NCBI GenBank assembly: GCA_964520985.1
Contig: CAZFPB010000001.1
Span: forward strand, 1,178,001 to 1,242,000
DNA: 64,000 nucleotides
Origin: CAYSGL01 sp964520985
GTDB lineage: Bacteria > Pseudomonadota > Alphaproteobacteria > Micavibrionales > Micavibrionaceae
Reading direction: 5' to 3'
Part shown: positions 16,881 through 24,978 of the stretch, piece by piece
Numbering within the stretch: position 1 is the stretch's first letter
Layout: the number at the start of each line of letters is the position of its first letter
The notes under the pieces: model-generated
Database searches by the model: none
What the model saw: the letters and a program-made list of their open reading frames with translations, nothing else
Told to the model about the DNA's origin: nothing
Position numbers and translations under genes: made by a program

Positions 16881-17573
16881 CTTGGTTGTTTTGGCCGGGG
16901 CGGCCGCAGCCTGCTTACCCGTTTCGATCTTCATACCGCCGCCGGCGGCATTCATGTGATCGTGCATGTTGCTGACCAGATCGTCGCACTTGTCGTGGAA
17001 GAAGTGGTTGGCGTCCTTGATCACGCGGTAATCGATTTCGATGCCTTTTTGCGATTGCAGTTTTTCCACCAGCTTGTCGACCGGCTGTTTCGGCACGACG
17101 TTATCCGCGCCGCCATGAATGATCATCCCCGAAGACGGGCATGGTGCCAAGAACGTGAAGTCATAAATGTTCGCCGGAGGAGCCACCGAAATGAAACCCT
17201 GAATTTCCGGACGGCGCATCAGCAATTGCATGCCGATCCACGCGCCGAACGCGAAACCGCCAACCCACACATACGGGGCGTTCTTGTTAATTTCCTGCAT
17301 CCAGTCGAGCGCTGTCGCGGCATCGGACAATTCGCCCTCGCCTTTATCGAACACGCCTTGTGATTTGCCCACGCCGCGGAAGTTGAAACGCATCGTGGAA
17401 AACCCACGCTGCACGAATGCCTGGTGCATCATATAGGTGATCTTGTTGTTCATCGTGCCGCCATGTTCGGGATGCGGATGCAGCACAAGGGCCAGCGGCG
17501 CATTCGGAATTTTCGAATGGGAGTATTTCGCTTCCAGACGTCCGGCAGGGCCGTTGAAAATAATTTCAGGCAT
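16866..17573 (-). CDS. Alpha/beta hydrolase-fold protein lacking the nucleophilic Ser
   Basis: 235 aa, COG2945-like (LHPHPEHGGTMNNK, FNFRGVGKSQG, APCPSSGMIIHGGAD). The oxyanion His-Gly-Gly, the acidic loop (GGADNVVP) and a C-terminal His (DANHFFHD) are present, but the nucleophile elbow reads GGFAFGAW: the usual Ser of G-x-S-x-G is Ala108 (codon GCG). Either this subgroup is non-hydrolytic or it uses another mechanism. The C-terminal 25 residues are an Ala/Lys-rich tail (PAKTTKKKAA) of low complexity. Convergent with bcp; 145 bases separate its start from the divergent cysteine desulfurase gene. Confidence 0.8.
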   Translation of the reverse strand: MPEIIFNGPAGRLEAKYSHSKIPNAPLALVLHPHPEHGGTMNNKITYMMHQAFVQRGFSTMRFNFRGVGKSQGVFDKGEGELSDAATALDWMQEINKNAPYVWVGGFAFGAWIGMQLLMRRPEIQGFISVAPPANIYDFTFLAPCPSSGMIIHGGADNVVPKQPVDKLVEKLQSQKGIEIDYRVIKDANHFFHDKCDDLVSNMHDHMNAAGGGMKIETGKQAAAAPAKTTKKKAA

Positions 17574-17717
17574 AGGGTCGTTATTCCTTCAACACACAAG
17601 GGATGCGCTCTTTTTGCAGGGCGCGGATGGATGCTTATAGCAAACCCGATTCGATAAAGTCCAAATATTTTTGATAAGCTATTGATTTCACTGGGGATAA
17701 CCCCTTATATAGGGAAA

Positions 17718-18815
17718 ATGTCAGCTATTTATTTGGATTATAACGCCACCGCCAAACCGCGCCCCGAGGCGGTCGCGGCCATGGTGCGGATTTTGAGCGA
17801 AACCGGCAATGCCAGTTCCGTGCACAAATTCGGCCGCACGGCGCGCAAAACCGTGGAAGATGCGCGCGCCCATGTCGCGGCGCTGACCGGCGTCAAATCC
17901 CTGCAGGTGATTTTCAACGGCGGCGCCACCGAAGGCAACAACACCATCCTCTCTGGCTATGCCGGCCAGCGCGTGCTGGTCAGCGCCACCGAACATCCCT
18001 CGATCCTCGAAGCCATGCCGGGGGCGATCAAAATTCCCGTGCGTGCCGACGGCCTGCTCGATATGCGCGCCTACGAAGCGCTGCTGACGCAAGCGCCCTG
18101 CGCCCTCGTCTCCGTGCAGTATGTGAATTCTGAGACCGGCGTCATCCAGCCGATCGCGGAAATCTCATCTCTCGCCAAACAACACGGCGCGATGATGCAC
18201 ACCGACGCCGTACAGGCCGCGGGCCGCATCGCCATCGACTTCAAGGCACTCGGCGTCGATTACCTCACGCTGTCCGCACACAAATTCGGCGGACCGCAGG
18301 GCATCGGCGCATTGATCTTCCGCGAAGGCCTGCAGGTCCCTAATTTCATCAAAGGCGGTGGGCAGGAACGCCGCCAGCGTGCAGGCACCGAAAACGTCGC
18401 GGGCATCGCCGGGTTCGGCGCCGCAGCCGCTTTGGCCCTTCAGGAGTTGCCCTCCTATCAATCCCTCGCCACCCTGCGCGATCATCTCGAAGCTGCTTTA
18501 CGCGCGGCGCACGGCGATATCATTATCTATGGCGAGGCCGCGCCGCGCGTGGTCAACACTGCCTATATCGGCCTGCCCGGCGTCTCGGCGGAAACGCAAT
18601 TAATGGCCATGGACCTCGCGGGCGTCGCCGTCTCTTCCGGCTCCGCCTGCTCCAGCGGCACCTTCAAACCCAGCCACGTGCTGGCCGCCATGGGCGCCGA
18701 TGAGTTCGCGGCCAAATCCGCCTTGCGCTTCTCGCTCGGCTGGGCTACCACACAGGCCGATATCGACCGCGCGGTGGCCGCGTGGATCGACATGGCGAAC
18801 CGAACGAAGAAGTAA
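17718..18815 (+). CDS. Cysteine desulfurase (NifS/IscS class)
   Basis: 365 aa from ATG 17718 (MSAIYLDYNATAKP), with AGGG just upstream; an in-frame ATG at 17682 is possible but would add a non-conserved peptide. PLP-dependent: FNGGATEGNN, the HTDAVQ Asp, the PLP Lys189 in SAHKFGGPQG and the catalytic Cys311 in SSGSACSSGT. Delivers sulfane sulfur for Fe-S clusters and tRNA thiolation. A ferredoxin gene follows 4 bases later; no IscU, IscA or IscR gene is nearby, so only part of an isc set is present. A small palindrome, GGGGATAACCCC, lies just upstream (about 17694-17705). Confidence 0.92.
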   Translation: MSAIYLDYNATAKPRPEAVAAMVRILSETGNASSVHKFGRTARKTVEDARAHVAALTGVKSLQVIFNGGATEGNNTILSGYAGQRVLVSATEHPSILEAMPGAIKIPVRADGLLDMRAYEALLTQAPCALVSVQYVNSETGVIQPIAEISSLAKQHGAMMHTDAVQAAGRIAIDFKALGVDYLTLSAHKFGGPQGIGALIFREGLQVPNFIKGGGQERRQRAGTENVAGIAGFGAAAALALQELPSYQSLATLRDHLEAALRAAHGDIIIYGEAAPRVVNTAYIGLPGVSAETQLMAMDLAGVAVSSGSACSSGTFKPSHVLAAMGADEFAAKSALRFSLGWATTQADIDRAVAAWIDMANRTKK

Positions 18816-18819
18816 GATC

Positions 18820-19161
18820 ATGCCCAATATCACCTTCATCTATAAAGATGGCACCGAGAAACTGGTTGATGCGCCGCTAGGCCTCTCCGTCATGGAAGTC
18901 GCGCTAAAGAATAACATCGAGCAGATCGAAGGCTCGTGCGGCGGCTCGCTCGCCTGCGCCACCTGCCACCTTTATGTGCATCCCGACTGGTGGGACAAGG
19001 TCCTGCCCGCCGGTGAAGACGCGATTTCGGACGATGAAGAAGACATGCTCGACCTTGGCTTCGACATCCGCAAAAACTCGCGCTTATCATGCCAGATCAT
19101 GGTCACCGAAGACCTCGACGGCCTCATCGTCGCCCTCCCTGGCGCAAAACCCGGCTGGTAG
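18820..19161 (+). CDS. fdx: 2Fe-2S ferredoxin, ISC/adrenodoxin type
   Basis: 113 aa. Cluster ligands C40-x5-C46-x2-C49 and C91 (GSCGGSLACATCH ... RLSCQI), followed by a short C-terminal tail, match the vertebrate-type [2Fe-2S] ferredoxins used in iron-sulfur assembly. It starts 4 bases after the cysteine desulfurase stop, so the two are co-translated, and the ferredoxin probably supplies electrons to sulfur transfer by that enzyme. Confidence 0.93.
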   Translation: MPNITFIYKDGTEKLVDAPLGLSVMEVALKNNIEQIEGSCGGSLACATCHLYVHPDWWDKVLPAGEDAISDDEEDMLDLGFDIRKNSRLSCQIMVTEDLDGLIVALPGAKPGW

Positions 19162-19234
19162 GCCTCAATTTTACTAGACATAAACGCTTCCAAAGGCGTA
19201 GCCTTCTTTCATTCCCTTGAAGAAAGAGTACGCT

Positions 19235-19561
19235 ATGCCAAGATTTTCTGTCTCCCCCGCACACATCCAAGCTTGCTTTGAAAGCGGCGAAGGGCTCATG
19301 GGCTTGTTTATGCAAGCACAGGCTATGGATGAAATCGGTCTGCCAAGAAAAGCTCTGGAACTCTACGAAGCAATGGGCGACGCCGCCAAACAGGCGGATG
19401 AACGCACCATCCTTGCCCATATATTCCTCAAACAGGCCGACCTCTATGACCGTATGGGTATACCCATGTCGCGCGACTTACACGCCATCGCCGCCGCCGA
19501 AGTTTTTCTGGAAGAATATGACTTAGATTACGTGAAGCAGGCACTAAAGTTGATCCCTTAG
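19235..19561 (+). CDS. Hypothetical helical-repeat (TPR-like) protein, 108 aa
   Basis: 108 aa from ATG 19235, with a purine-rich AAGAAAGAG site upstream; a TTG at 19217 is less likely. The sequence is all-helical with TPR-like spacing of small and aromatic residues (AQAMDEIGLPRKALELYEAMGDAAKQ ... ADLYDRMG is the repeat-like core). No signal peptide. It lies 74 bases after the ferredoxin gene and may belong to the same transcript. Function unknown. Confidence 0.6.
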   Translation: MPRFSVSPAHIQACFESGEGLMGLFMQAQAMDEIGLPRKALELYEAMGDAAKQADERTILAHIFLKQADLYDRMGIPMSRDLHAIAAAEVFLEEYDLDYVKQALKLIP

Positions 19562-19606
19562 CTAATAGTTACTCGTGATTGCAAAAATATCCGCTAGTTC
19601 GTTAGT

Positions 19607-20362
19607 TTAATATGATATAGCTGAATTTGTTAACGGACGATGGCATAACTCCATAAATTCGTAGATATTTTTGTACAAATTTTTATTCTTGAATTGCTGT
19701 ATTGATAACGCTCTAGTTGATATATAAGCGCACATATCTGCAATTTCATAGATTTCTTTATGAGGTGCTTCTTGATATTTTTTATCTTTCAATCTGATAT
19801 GATCATTCCGGCCAGTTATGTTAGGATCCAACAAAGTTGAAGGCATCATATAACGCCTTCTTACGCCTGCAAGAGGAGTTGCGTTAGATGATATCTTATC
19901 GTTACGATCAACTTTATCTGCATAAAATTCATATTTATCTTCAGACTGTTCATGACGGTTGAATATTTCAATCATAACAGCACTTTTTAGTATGTTTATA
20001 ATTTGCTTTTCATCCAAAATAAGATCTTCAAATTCCATTTTTTTCTTTACGGATGGAAAATCTCTTTTGTCAGCGGTAGATAGAATAGGCTGTAAGCAAT
20101 ATTGCTTATAATAGCCGTATGTTTTTAGAAAAAAATTAAAACAATCAATGTCAGACAAATGCTTAATTTTTTCATCTTTCTTGCGCGATATTTCATTAAA
20201 AAAGAATTTGGAATGCACATTTAATTCGGGAGACATATTAAAATGAATTTTTATTTTTTTATAAATGCTCAAGAAGGGGCTTATATTTGATGCAGAAATG
20301 CCGACCGCTAAATACCCGATACAGTTATTGTTAACGCTATCGTCTGCATAATATTGATCCAT
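19607..20362 (-). CDS. AT-rich protein resembling the DUF3800 family
   Basis: 251 aa. It begins with YYADDSVNNNCIGYLAVG, which resembles the D-E-S opening strand of DUF3800 proteins, and near the end has IYEIADMCAYISTRAL, like their conserved I-A-D helix. Between these are FYADKVDRND and HIRLKDKKYQEAPHK. DUF3800 proteins are predicted RNase H-fold enzymes often found on mobile or defence islands; the match here is by eye. The gene is AT-rich (22 of 60 bases G+C at 20041-20100) in a GC-rich neighbourhood and stands alone, so it looks recently acquired. Confidence 0.55.
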   Translation of the reverse strand: MDQYYADDSVNNNCIGYLAVGISASNISPFLSIYKKIKIHFNMSPELNVHSKFFFNEISRKKDEKIKHLSDIDCFNFFLKTYGYYKQYCLQPILSTADKRDFPSVKKKMEFEDLILDEKQIINILKSAVMIEIFNRHEQSEDKYEFYADKVDRNDKISSNATPLAGVRRRYMMPSTLLDPNITGRNDHIRLKDKKYQEAPHKEIYEIADMCAYISTRALSIQQFKNKNLYKNIYEFMELCHRPLTNSAISY

Positions 20363-20397
20363 TCAGAAATCTTACATTATTCTTACATATTACACAC

Positions 20398-20426
20398 TTG
20401 ACAAAATATGAATTAATTCCTATATT
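20398..20426 (+). promoter_or_regulatory. Near-consensus sigma-70 promoter placing +1 at a start codon
   Basis: TTGACA (20398-20403), exactly 17 bases, then TATATT (20421-20426). The next ATG begins 7 bases after the -10 box (20433), where transcription should start, so the mRNA of the following ORF would be leaderless. It may also be the promoter of mnmA. Confidence 0.7.
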
Positions 20427-20432
20427 ATCTTA

Positions 20433-20738
20433 ATGGATGCCGTACTTAAAACCGGATGGTCCCCGGAGCGCAGGGCCACCCATGCCCAAGCCATCAGACG
20501 ATGGAAACCGTGGGAGAAATCGACCGGCCCGCGGACAGCCCCCGGCAAAGCTACCGCCTCTCTTAATGCCGTCAAATCGGGCGCCTATGACCGCTCCGCC
20601 AAACGCCTCGCCTATATCCTCAGCCTGCAAAACCAGTACCGGCGGCTTTATGCCGAGCTGAACCGCGAAGGCCTGCTCTCCCTCTTCCCGCAGCTCTGGC
20701 GCGCCCGCCTTGCCCATGAAATGCCCGCCATCCGCTAG
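20433..20738 (+). CDS. Leaderless ORF interrupted by an in-frame amber codon
   Basis: 101 aa to a TAG at 20736-20738. It contains RRWKPWEKSTGPRTAPGKATA and LNAVKSGAY, which match the WxPWExSTGPRTxxGKxxxxxNAxKHG block of small proteins common near alphaproteobacterial phage terminase genes. After the TAG the same frame stays open for 69 codons to a TGA at 20946-20948, which overlaps the mnmA ATG as a coupled pair would. CAG to TAG is a single transition, so this is probably a nonsense-interrupted gene or, less likely, a read-through gene. A near-consensus promoter puts +1 at its ATG. Confidence 0.55.
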   Translation: MDAVLKTGWSPERRATHAQAIRRWKPWEKSTGPRTAPGKATASLNAVKSGAYDRSAKRLAYILSLQNQYRRLYAELNREGLLSLFPQLWRARLAHEMPAIR

Positions 20739-20944
20739 CACGGGCTGGACAGCGCCGATCACGTCCAAACCGAGCTGGACCGCCTCGCCTACCTGCTTTT
20801 TGTCTATCTGATGCCGCCCCGCGAAAAAAAGTCGTCAAACGAACTATTGGATCGTCCGGCCCCCGCGCCTTGCAACACGGCCCCGCCCGCACAAATTATG
20901 CAAAAAACTGGATTTTTCCGGTGGTTTGAGATAGATAATCCGGC

Positions 20945-22087
20945 ATGAATTCGCTCGGTTTCGACAAAGCAGAAAAAGATACCCGCGTGGTCGTGGCCAT
21001 GTCGGGCGGTGTCGACTCCTCGGTCGTCGCCGCGCTTTTGCATGAACAGGGCTATGACGTGGTCGGCGTGACGCTGCAGCTCTATGATTACGGCGCGGCG
21101 GTATCACGCAAAGGCGCGTGCTGCGCGGGGCAGGACATCTATGATGCCAAGCGCGTCGCGGAAGAGCGCGGCTTCCCCCACTACGTCCTCAACTATGAAG
21201 ACAATTTCAAGGACAGCGTGATCAGCGAGTTTGTCGATTCCTATCTGCAAGGCGAAACGCCGATCCCGTGTGTGCGCTGTAACCAGACGGTCAAATTCCG
21301 CGACCTGCTCAAAGTCGCGCATGATCTCGGCGCCGATTGCATGGCAACGGGACACTATATTCAACAGGTTGTTAATCCTGAGACCGGCACGGCCGAATTG
21401 CACCGCGCCGTCGATGTGACCAAGGACCAGAGCTATTTTCTCTTCGCCACGACGCAGGATCAGCTTAATTTCCTGCGCTTTCCGCTCGGCGGCTGGGACA
21501 AATCGGTCACGCGGGCGCATGCCGACCGCCTCGGCCTCGTCAATGCCGCCAAGCCGGATTCACAGGATATTTGCTTTGTGCCGAATGGCGATTATGCCGC
21601 CGTGGTGAAAAAGATTGCGCCGCACGCCGTCAACCCCGGCGATATCGTGCATGTCGATGGCCGCGTGCTCGGCGCGCATGATGGCATCGTCAATTACACG
21701 ATCGGCCAGCGCAAAGGTCTTGGCATTGGCGGCGGGTTCAATGACAACAACGATCCCTTCTATGTGGTGAAGATCGACGCGGCCGCGAACAAAGTCATCG
21801 TCGGGCCGAAGGAAGCGCTCGCACGCGATGTTGTGACGCTGAAAGACTGCAACTGGCTCGCCAACATTCCGGCCGAGGGCTTGGACATCGATGTCAAGCT
21901 GCGCTCGATGACGCGCGCCGCGCCGGCGAAATTATTTGCGGTTGAGGGCGGCGCTGAAATTCATTTGGCAGAGGCTCAATTCGGCGTCTCTCCCGGCCAG
22001 GCGGCCGTCTGCTATCACGGTCCCCGCGTTATCGGCGGCGGCTGGATCAAAAGCTCCGCCCACAAAGCCCTCAAGCTTGCGGCGTGA
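20945..22087 (+). CDS. mnmA: tRNA-specific 2-thiouridylase MnmA
   Basis: 380 aa. PP-loop SGGVDSS at 20-26, the catalytic Cys pair Cys112 (in CVRCNQTVKF) and Cys210 (in SQDICFV), and the C-terminal tRNA-binding domain with GQRKGLGIGGG. It thiolates U34 of tRNA Lys, Glu and Gln using sulfur relayed from a cysteine desulfurase; such an enzyme is encoded about 3 kb upstream. The start overlaps the read-through end of the preceding ORF. Its last 17 bases overlap the convergent gene at 22071. Confidence 0.95.
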   Translation: MNSLGFDKAEKDTRVVVAMSGGVDSSVVAALLHEQGYDVVGVTLQLYDYGAAVSRKGACCAGQDIYDAKRVAEERGFPHYVLNYEDNFKDSVISEFVDSYLQGETPIPCVRCNQTVKFRDLLKVAHDLGADCMATGHYIQQVVNPETGTAELHRAVDVTKDQSYFLFATTQDQLNFLRFPLGGWDKSVTRAHADRLGLVNAAKPDSQDICFVPNGDYAAVVKKIAPHAVNPGDIVHVDGRVLGAHDGIVNYTIGQRKGLGIGGGFNDNNDPFYVVKIDAAANKVIVGPKEALARDVVTLKDCNWLANIPAEGLDIDVKLRSMTRAAPAKLFAVEGGAEIHLAEAQFGVSPGQAAVCYHGPRVIGGGWIKSSAHKALKLAA

Positions 22088-22502
22088 AAAGCGTAAGTTT
22101 GGGCTGCGCAATCAGCGGCGCATCTTCCAGCGTAAATTCCACCGTCTGCATCACCGATTTGAAATTGGGCGTCGTATGATGCGCGTTATTGAAGCCGGAC
22201 GACATACCATAGGCGAAGAACTCGTCCTTGCCTTTGAATTTTCGGATGTTCAACACGCAGTTATCCCGCGCATTGCCGTTGGATACGAAGAACAGGCTGG
22301 TTTCCTGCGAACAGGACAGATGCCATCCATCCACCTTGCCCAGCCGCCGGTATTTATCCAGCAGATGAGTGATCTCGCTCATTTCATGATCGGTAAAACG
22401 GCGCGGATACCGCGACCCATGCGCAAGGTTCTGATTGTTGGGGTAAACGTCACACGCCTTACCGAAAAACAAGGACACATCCATAGCAGACACACCATAC
22501 AT
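22071..22502 (-). CDS. Hypothetical protein, 143 aa
   Basis: 143 aa (ATG 22502; an internal ATG at 22484, MDVSLFFGK, is also possible). Soluble, with no signal peptide or clear motif; HGSRYPRRFTDHEMSEITHLLDKYRR forms an amphipathic helix, and the C-terminal half is predicted beta. It overlaps the 3' end of mnmA by 17 bases and lies 51 bases downstream of another small unknown gene on the same strand. No family recognised. Confidence 0.55.
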   Translation of the reverse strand: MYGVSAMDVSLFFGKACDVYPNNQNLAHGSRYPRRFTDHEMSEITHLLDKYRRLGKVDGWHLSCSQETSLFFVSNGNARDNCVLNIRKFKGKDEFFAYGMSSGFNNAHHTTPNFKSVMQTVEFTLEDAPLIAQPKLTLFTPQA

Positions 22503-22553
22503 TATAAGTTATGGAATAAGGCTATGGGAAACGGCCACCTGGAATCAAGCGGA

Positions 22554-22895
22554 TTATCGCATATGCTCGATTTTTTCCTTCAAAGCTGCCACGAAATGGT
22601 CGATCTTCTCGGACCTTGCAATCTCGACCAGCGCGCCTTTGGGGCCGGGGGTGGTGGCGATGAACAGGCTCTTGTCCGGGCCAAGCCTGCGTTTCTGGAT
22701 GGTGATCAGGGGCGTTTTGCCCGCTTCTTCGCGAAACGAGATGTAATAATGGCCGTTCTGCTCGGTAAACGAGAAGTCGCGGAACAGCCCGCTATAGACG
22801 TGAGTGGAGTATATCTGAAAGATCGCCCCAAACTCGCCGCGGGTATAACCCACGGCATGACCCGGTTTTTGCGGCGCAAAACGCACAATTTCCAT
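22554..22895 (-). CDS. Hypothetical protein, 113 aa
   Basis: 113 aa from the ATG at 22895 (MEIVRFAPQ); a TTG at 22913 would add six residues. An all-beta first half (YTRGEFGAIFQIYSTHVYSGLFRDF, seen as alternating aromatics) and a C-terminal helix (IDHFVAALKEKIEHMR). No signal peptide or metal motif. Probably co-transcribed with the gene at 22071. I do not recognise it. Confidence 0.55.
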   Translation of the reverse strand: MEIVRFAPQKPGHAVGYTRGEFGAIFQIYSTHVYSGLFRDFSFTEQNGHYYISFREEAGKTPLITIQKRRLGPDKSLFIATTPGPKGALVEIARSEKIDHFVAALKEKIEHMR

Positions 22896-22983
22896 TCCCT
22901 GATCGTACCACAATTTAGCCCTTGGCGGGTAGCATTCATCCCTCTAAAATGGCCCGAATTTCGAACCACCCATAAGGAACCCT

Positions 22984-23628
22984 ATGTCCGATATTTTCCG
23001 CGAAGTCGATGAAGCCCTGCAACGGGAAAAAGCCGAAAAATTCTGGAAGGATTACGGCAGCACCATTCTGATGGCTGCTGTCCTGCTGGTCGTGGGAACC
23101 GGTGTCGGTGTGGCGTGGCGCACCTGGGACCATGGGCGCAATGAAAGCGAAACTGCGCGTCTCGTCAGCGCGGTCGATAAAGAGATCAATACAGCCGAGC
23201 TACAAAAAGTCATCGGCGACAGCCGTGATGGCCCGGAAGCGATTGCGCTCCTCACCGCCGCCGGTCAACTTCAAACTGACGGCAAGAATGCCGAAGCCGC
23301 TAAACTCTATAAACAAGCCGCTGAAAGCCGTGGCACACCCAAAGATCTGCGCGATCTCTCGCGCCTGCTTTTTGTGCGCGTGACGACGGATACTGATGCC
23401 GCCGGGAAACTCGCGGTGTTGAAGCCTGTGCTGGATAATGCCAAAGGCCCTTTCCTGTGGCAGGCCCGTATCGAAGCCGCGCTGATCGAAGCCAATACGC
23501 AAAATTACAAAGCCGCGCTCGATCACCTTGCGCCGTTTAAAGACGCAACCGACACGGTTCCGTCTTCGCTGACGGACCGTGCAGCTGCCCTGCGCCAACT
23601 CTATAGCCAGTCGATCAAAGCGGAGTAA
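22984..23628 (+). CDS. YfgM-like tetratricopeptide membrane protein
   Basis: 214 aa. Short cytoplasmic N-terminus (MSDIFREVDEALQREKAEKFW), one membrane helix (about 27-46, TILMAAVLLVVGTGVGVAW), then a helical TPR-like periplasmic domain (TPR_21). It is followed after 6 bases by bamB and then der, the same order as yfgM-bamB-der in enterobacteria, which supports the YfgM assignment. YfgM is an ancillary SecYEG/PpiD partner in periplasmic protein biogenesis. Confidence 0.85.
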   Translation: MSDIFREVDEALQREKAEKFWKDYGSTILMAAVLLVVGTGVGVAWRTWDHGRNESETARLVSAVDKEINTAELQKVIGDSRDGPEAIALLTAAGQLQTDGKNAEAAKLYKQAAESRGTPKDLRDLSRLLFVRVTTDTDAAGKLAVLKPVLDNAKGPFLWQARIEAALIEANTQNYKAALDHLAPFKDATDTVPSSLTDRAAALRQLYSQSIKAE

Positions 23629-23634
23629 TCACCC

Positions 23635-24960
23635 ATGAAACTGTCCCGCGCTTTGCCTCTCGTTGCTTTCTCTGCGCTCGCGTTGAGTGCTTGTTCCGAC
23701 ACATGGTTTGGCGATCCGGAAAAGCCGCCGCTGCCGGGTGAGCGCGTTTCTATTTTAGAGATGCAAAACCAGTTGATGCCGGAAGGCAAAGCCGAAGCGC
23801 CGTTCGCGCTGCCGGAAGTCTGGGACAATGATTTCTGGCCGCAAGCTGGTGGATATCCGAACCACGCGATGCAAAACCTGGCGCTGAATAGCGGCGAGTT
23901 AAAGCTTGCGTGGAAAACCGATATAGGTGAAGGCGGCTCGACACGTATGCCGTTGACCGCGCGCCCGGTCGTTGCCGATGGACGCATATTCGCTCTTGAT
24001 ACCGACAACCGCCTCAGCGCCTATTCTATCAAAGATGGCGCGCAGCAATGGAAAATCGATGCGCGCAAACCGGGTGAAAAAGAACCTGTCATTGCAGGCG
24101 GCATCGCCTTCTCCGGCGGCGTTCTCTATGTTTCGTCGGGCTTTGATGAAGTCATTGCGGTCAATCCGGCCACGGGCGATGTCTACTGGCGCGCCAAAAT
24201 CGATTCACCGTCACGCGCCGCGCCAACCATCGAAGGCGGCCGCGTCTTCATCGTGACCCAGACAAATACGCTCACCGCGCTCGATGCCAAAACCGGGGCG
24301 GTGTTGTGGGATTATTCCGGCATGGAAGGTAGCGCAAGCCTGGTAAGCGGCGCCAGCCCTGCCGCCGAAGCGGGCCTTGTCGTGCCCGCTTTTACCTCGG
24401 GTGAAATTTACGCGCTGCGTGTCGAGAACGGCTCGCTCGCCTGGTCCGATAACCTCGCCAGCATGCTGCGCCTTGGCGGGCTTGGTGGCATCTCCGATAT
24501 CAGTGGCTATCCGGTCATCGACAAAGGCCTCGTCTTTGCGATCAGCTATGCCGGGCGCATGGTTGCCATCGATGCCCAGACCGGCACACGCATCTGGACG
24601 CGCGAACTGGGCGGGGCGGAAACGCCATGGGTTGCTGGCAATACCATCTTCACCATCACCACGCAGGGCGAACTGGTCGCCATGGCGCGCGAAACCGGCG
24701 CGGTGCGCTGGGTCACGCAGATGAAGCGCTATGAAGATCCCGACACCCGCAAACACGTCATACTCTGGAAAGGCCCCGTTCTGGCCGGCGGCCGCCTGAT
24801 TATTGGCGGCACGGGCGGGCGGATCGCAGAAGTTGACCCTTCGACAGGCAAACTGATCGCGCAATGGTCGGTCGGCAAGAACCTCACCATTCCGCCGATT
24901 GTGGCCGGGCAGACGCTTTATCTGCTGGCCGACGACGGAACCTTGCTTGCGTACCGTTAA
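23635..24960 (+). CDS. bamB: Outer-membrane assembly lipoprotein BamB
   Basis: 441 aa lipoprotein: signal peptide with lipobox LSAC, cysteine at position 20. The rest is a PQQ-like beta propeller (repeats such as IFALDTDNRLSAYSIKDG, VIAVNPATGDVYWRAKID, LTALDAKTGAVLWDY). As BamB it would dock BamA and help insert beta-barrel proteins into the outer membrane. It lies between yfgM and der. Its TAA is within a small stem (TAATCGCC/GGCGGTTA, 24959-24980) that runs into the der start. Confidence 0.93.
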   Translation: MKLSRALPLVAFSALALSACSDTWFGDPEKPPLPGERVSILEMQNQLMPEGKAEAPFALPEVWDNDFWPQAGGYPNHAMQNLALNSGELKLAWKTDIGEGGSTRMPLTARPVVADGRIFALDTDNRLSAYSIKDGAQQWKIDARKPGEKEPVIAGGIAFSGGVLYVSSGFDEVIAVNPATGDVYWRAKIDSPSRAAPTIEGGRVFIVTQTNTLTALDAKTGAVLWDYSGMEGSASLVSGASPAAEAGLVVPAFTSGEIYALRVENGSLAWSDNLASMLRLGGLGGISDISGYPVIDKGLVFAISYAGRMVAIDAQTGTRIWTRELGGAETPWVAGNTIFTITTQGELVAMARETGAVRWVTQMKRYEDPDTRKHVILWKGPVLAGGRLIIGGTGGRIAEVDPSTGKLIAQWSVGKNLTIPPIVAGQTLYLLADDGTLLAYR

Positions 24961-24978
24961 TCGCCTACAAAGGCGGTT

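Noticed and set aside
21936..23012. A 358-codon plus-strand frame across the mnmA end and two unknown genes
   Set aside because: It runs antisense to two minus-strand frames with better composition and overlaps both mnmA and yfgM in other frames. The translation is Arg/His-rich without domain features.
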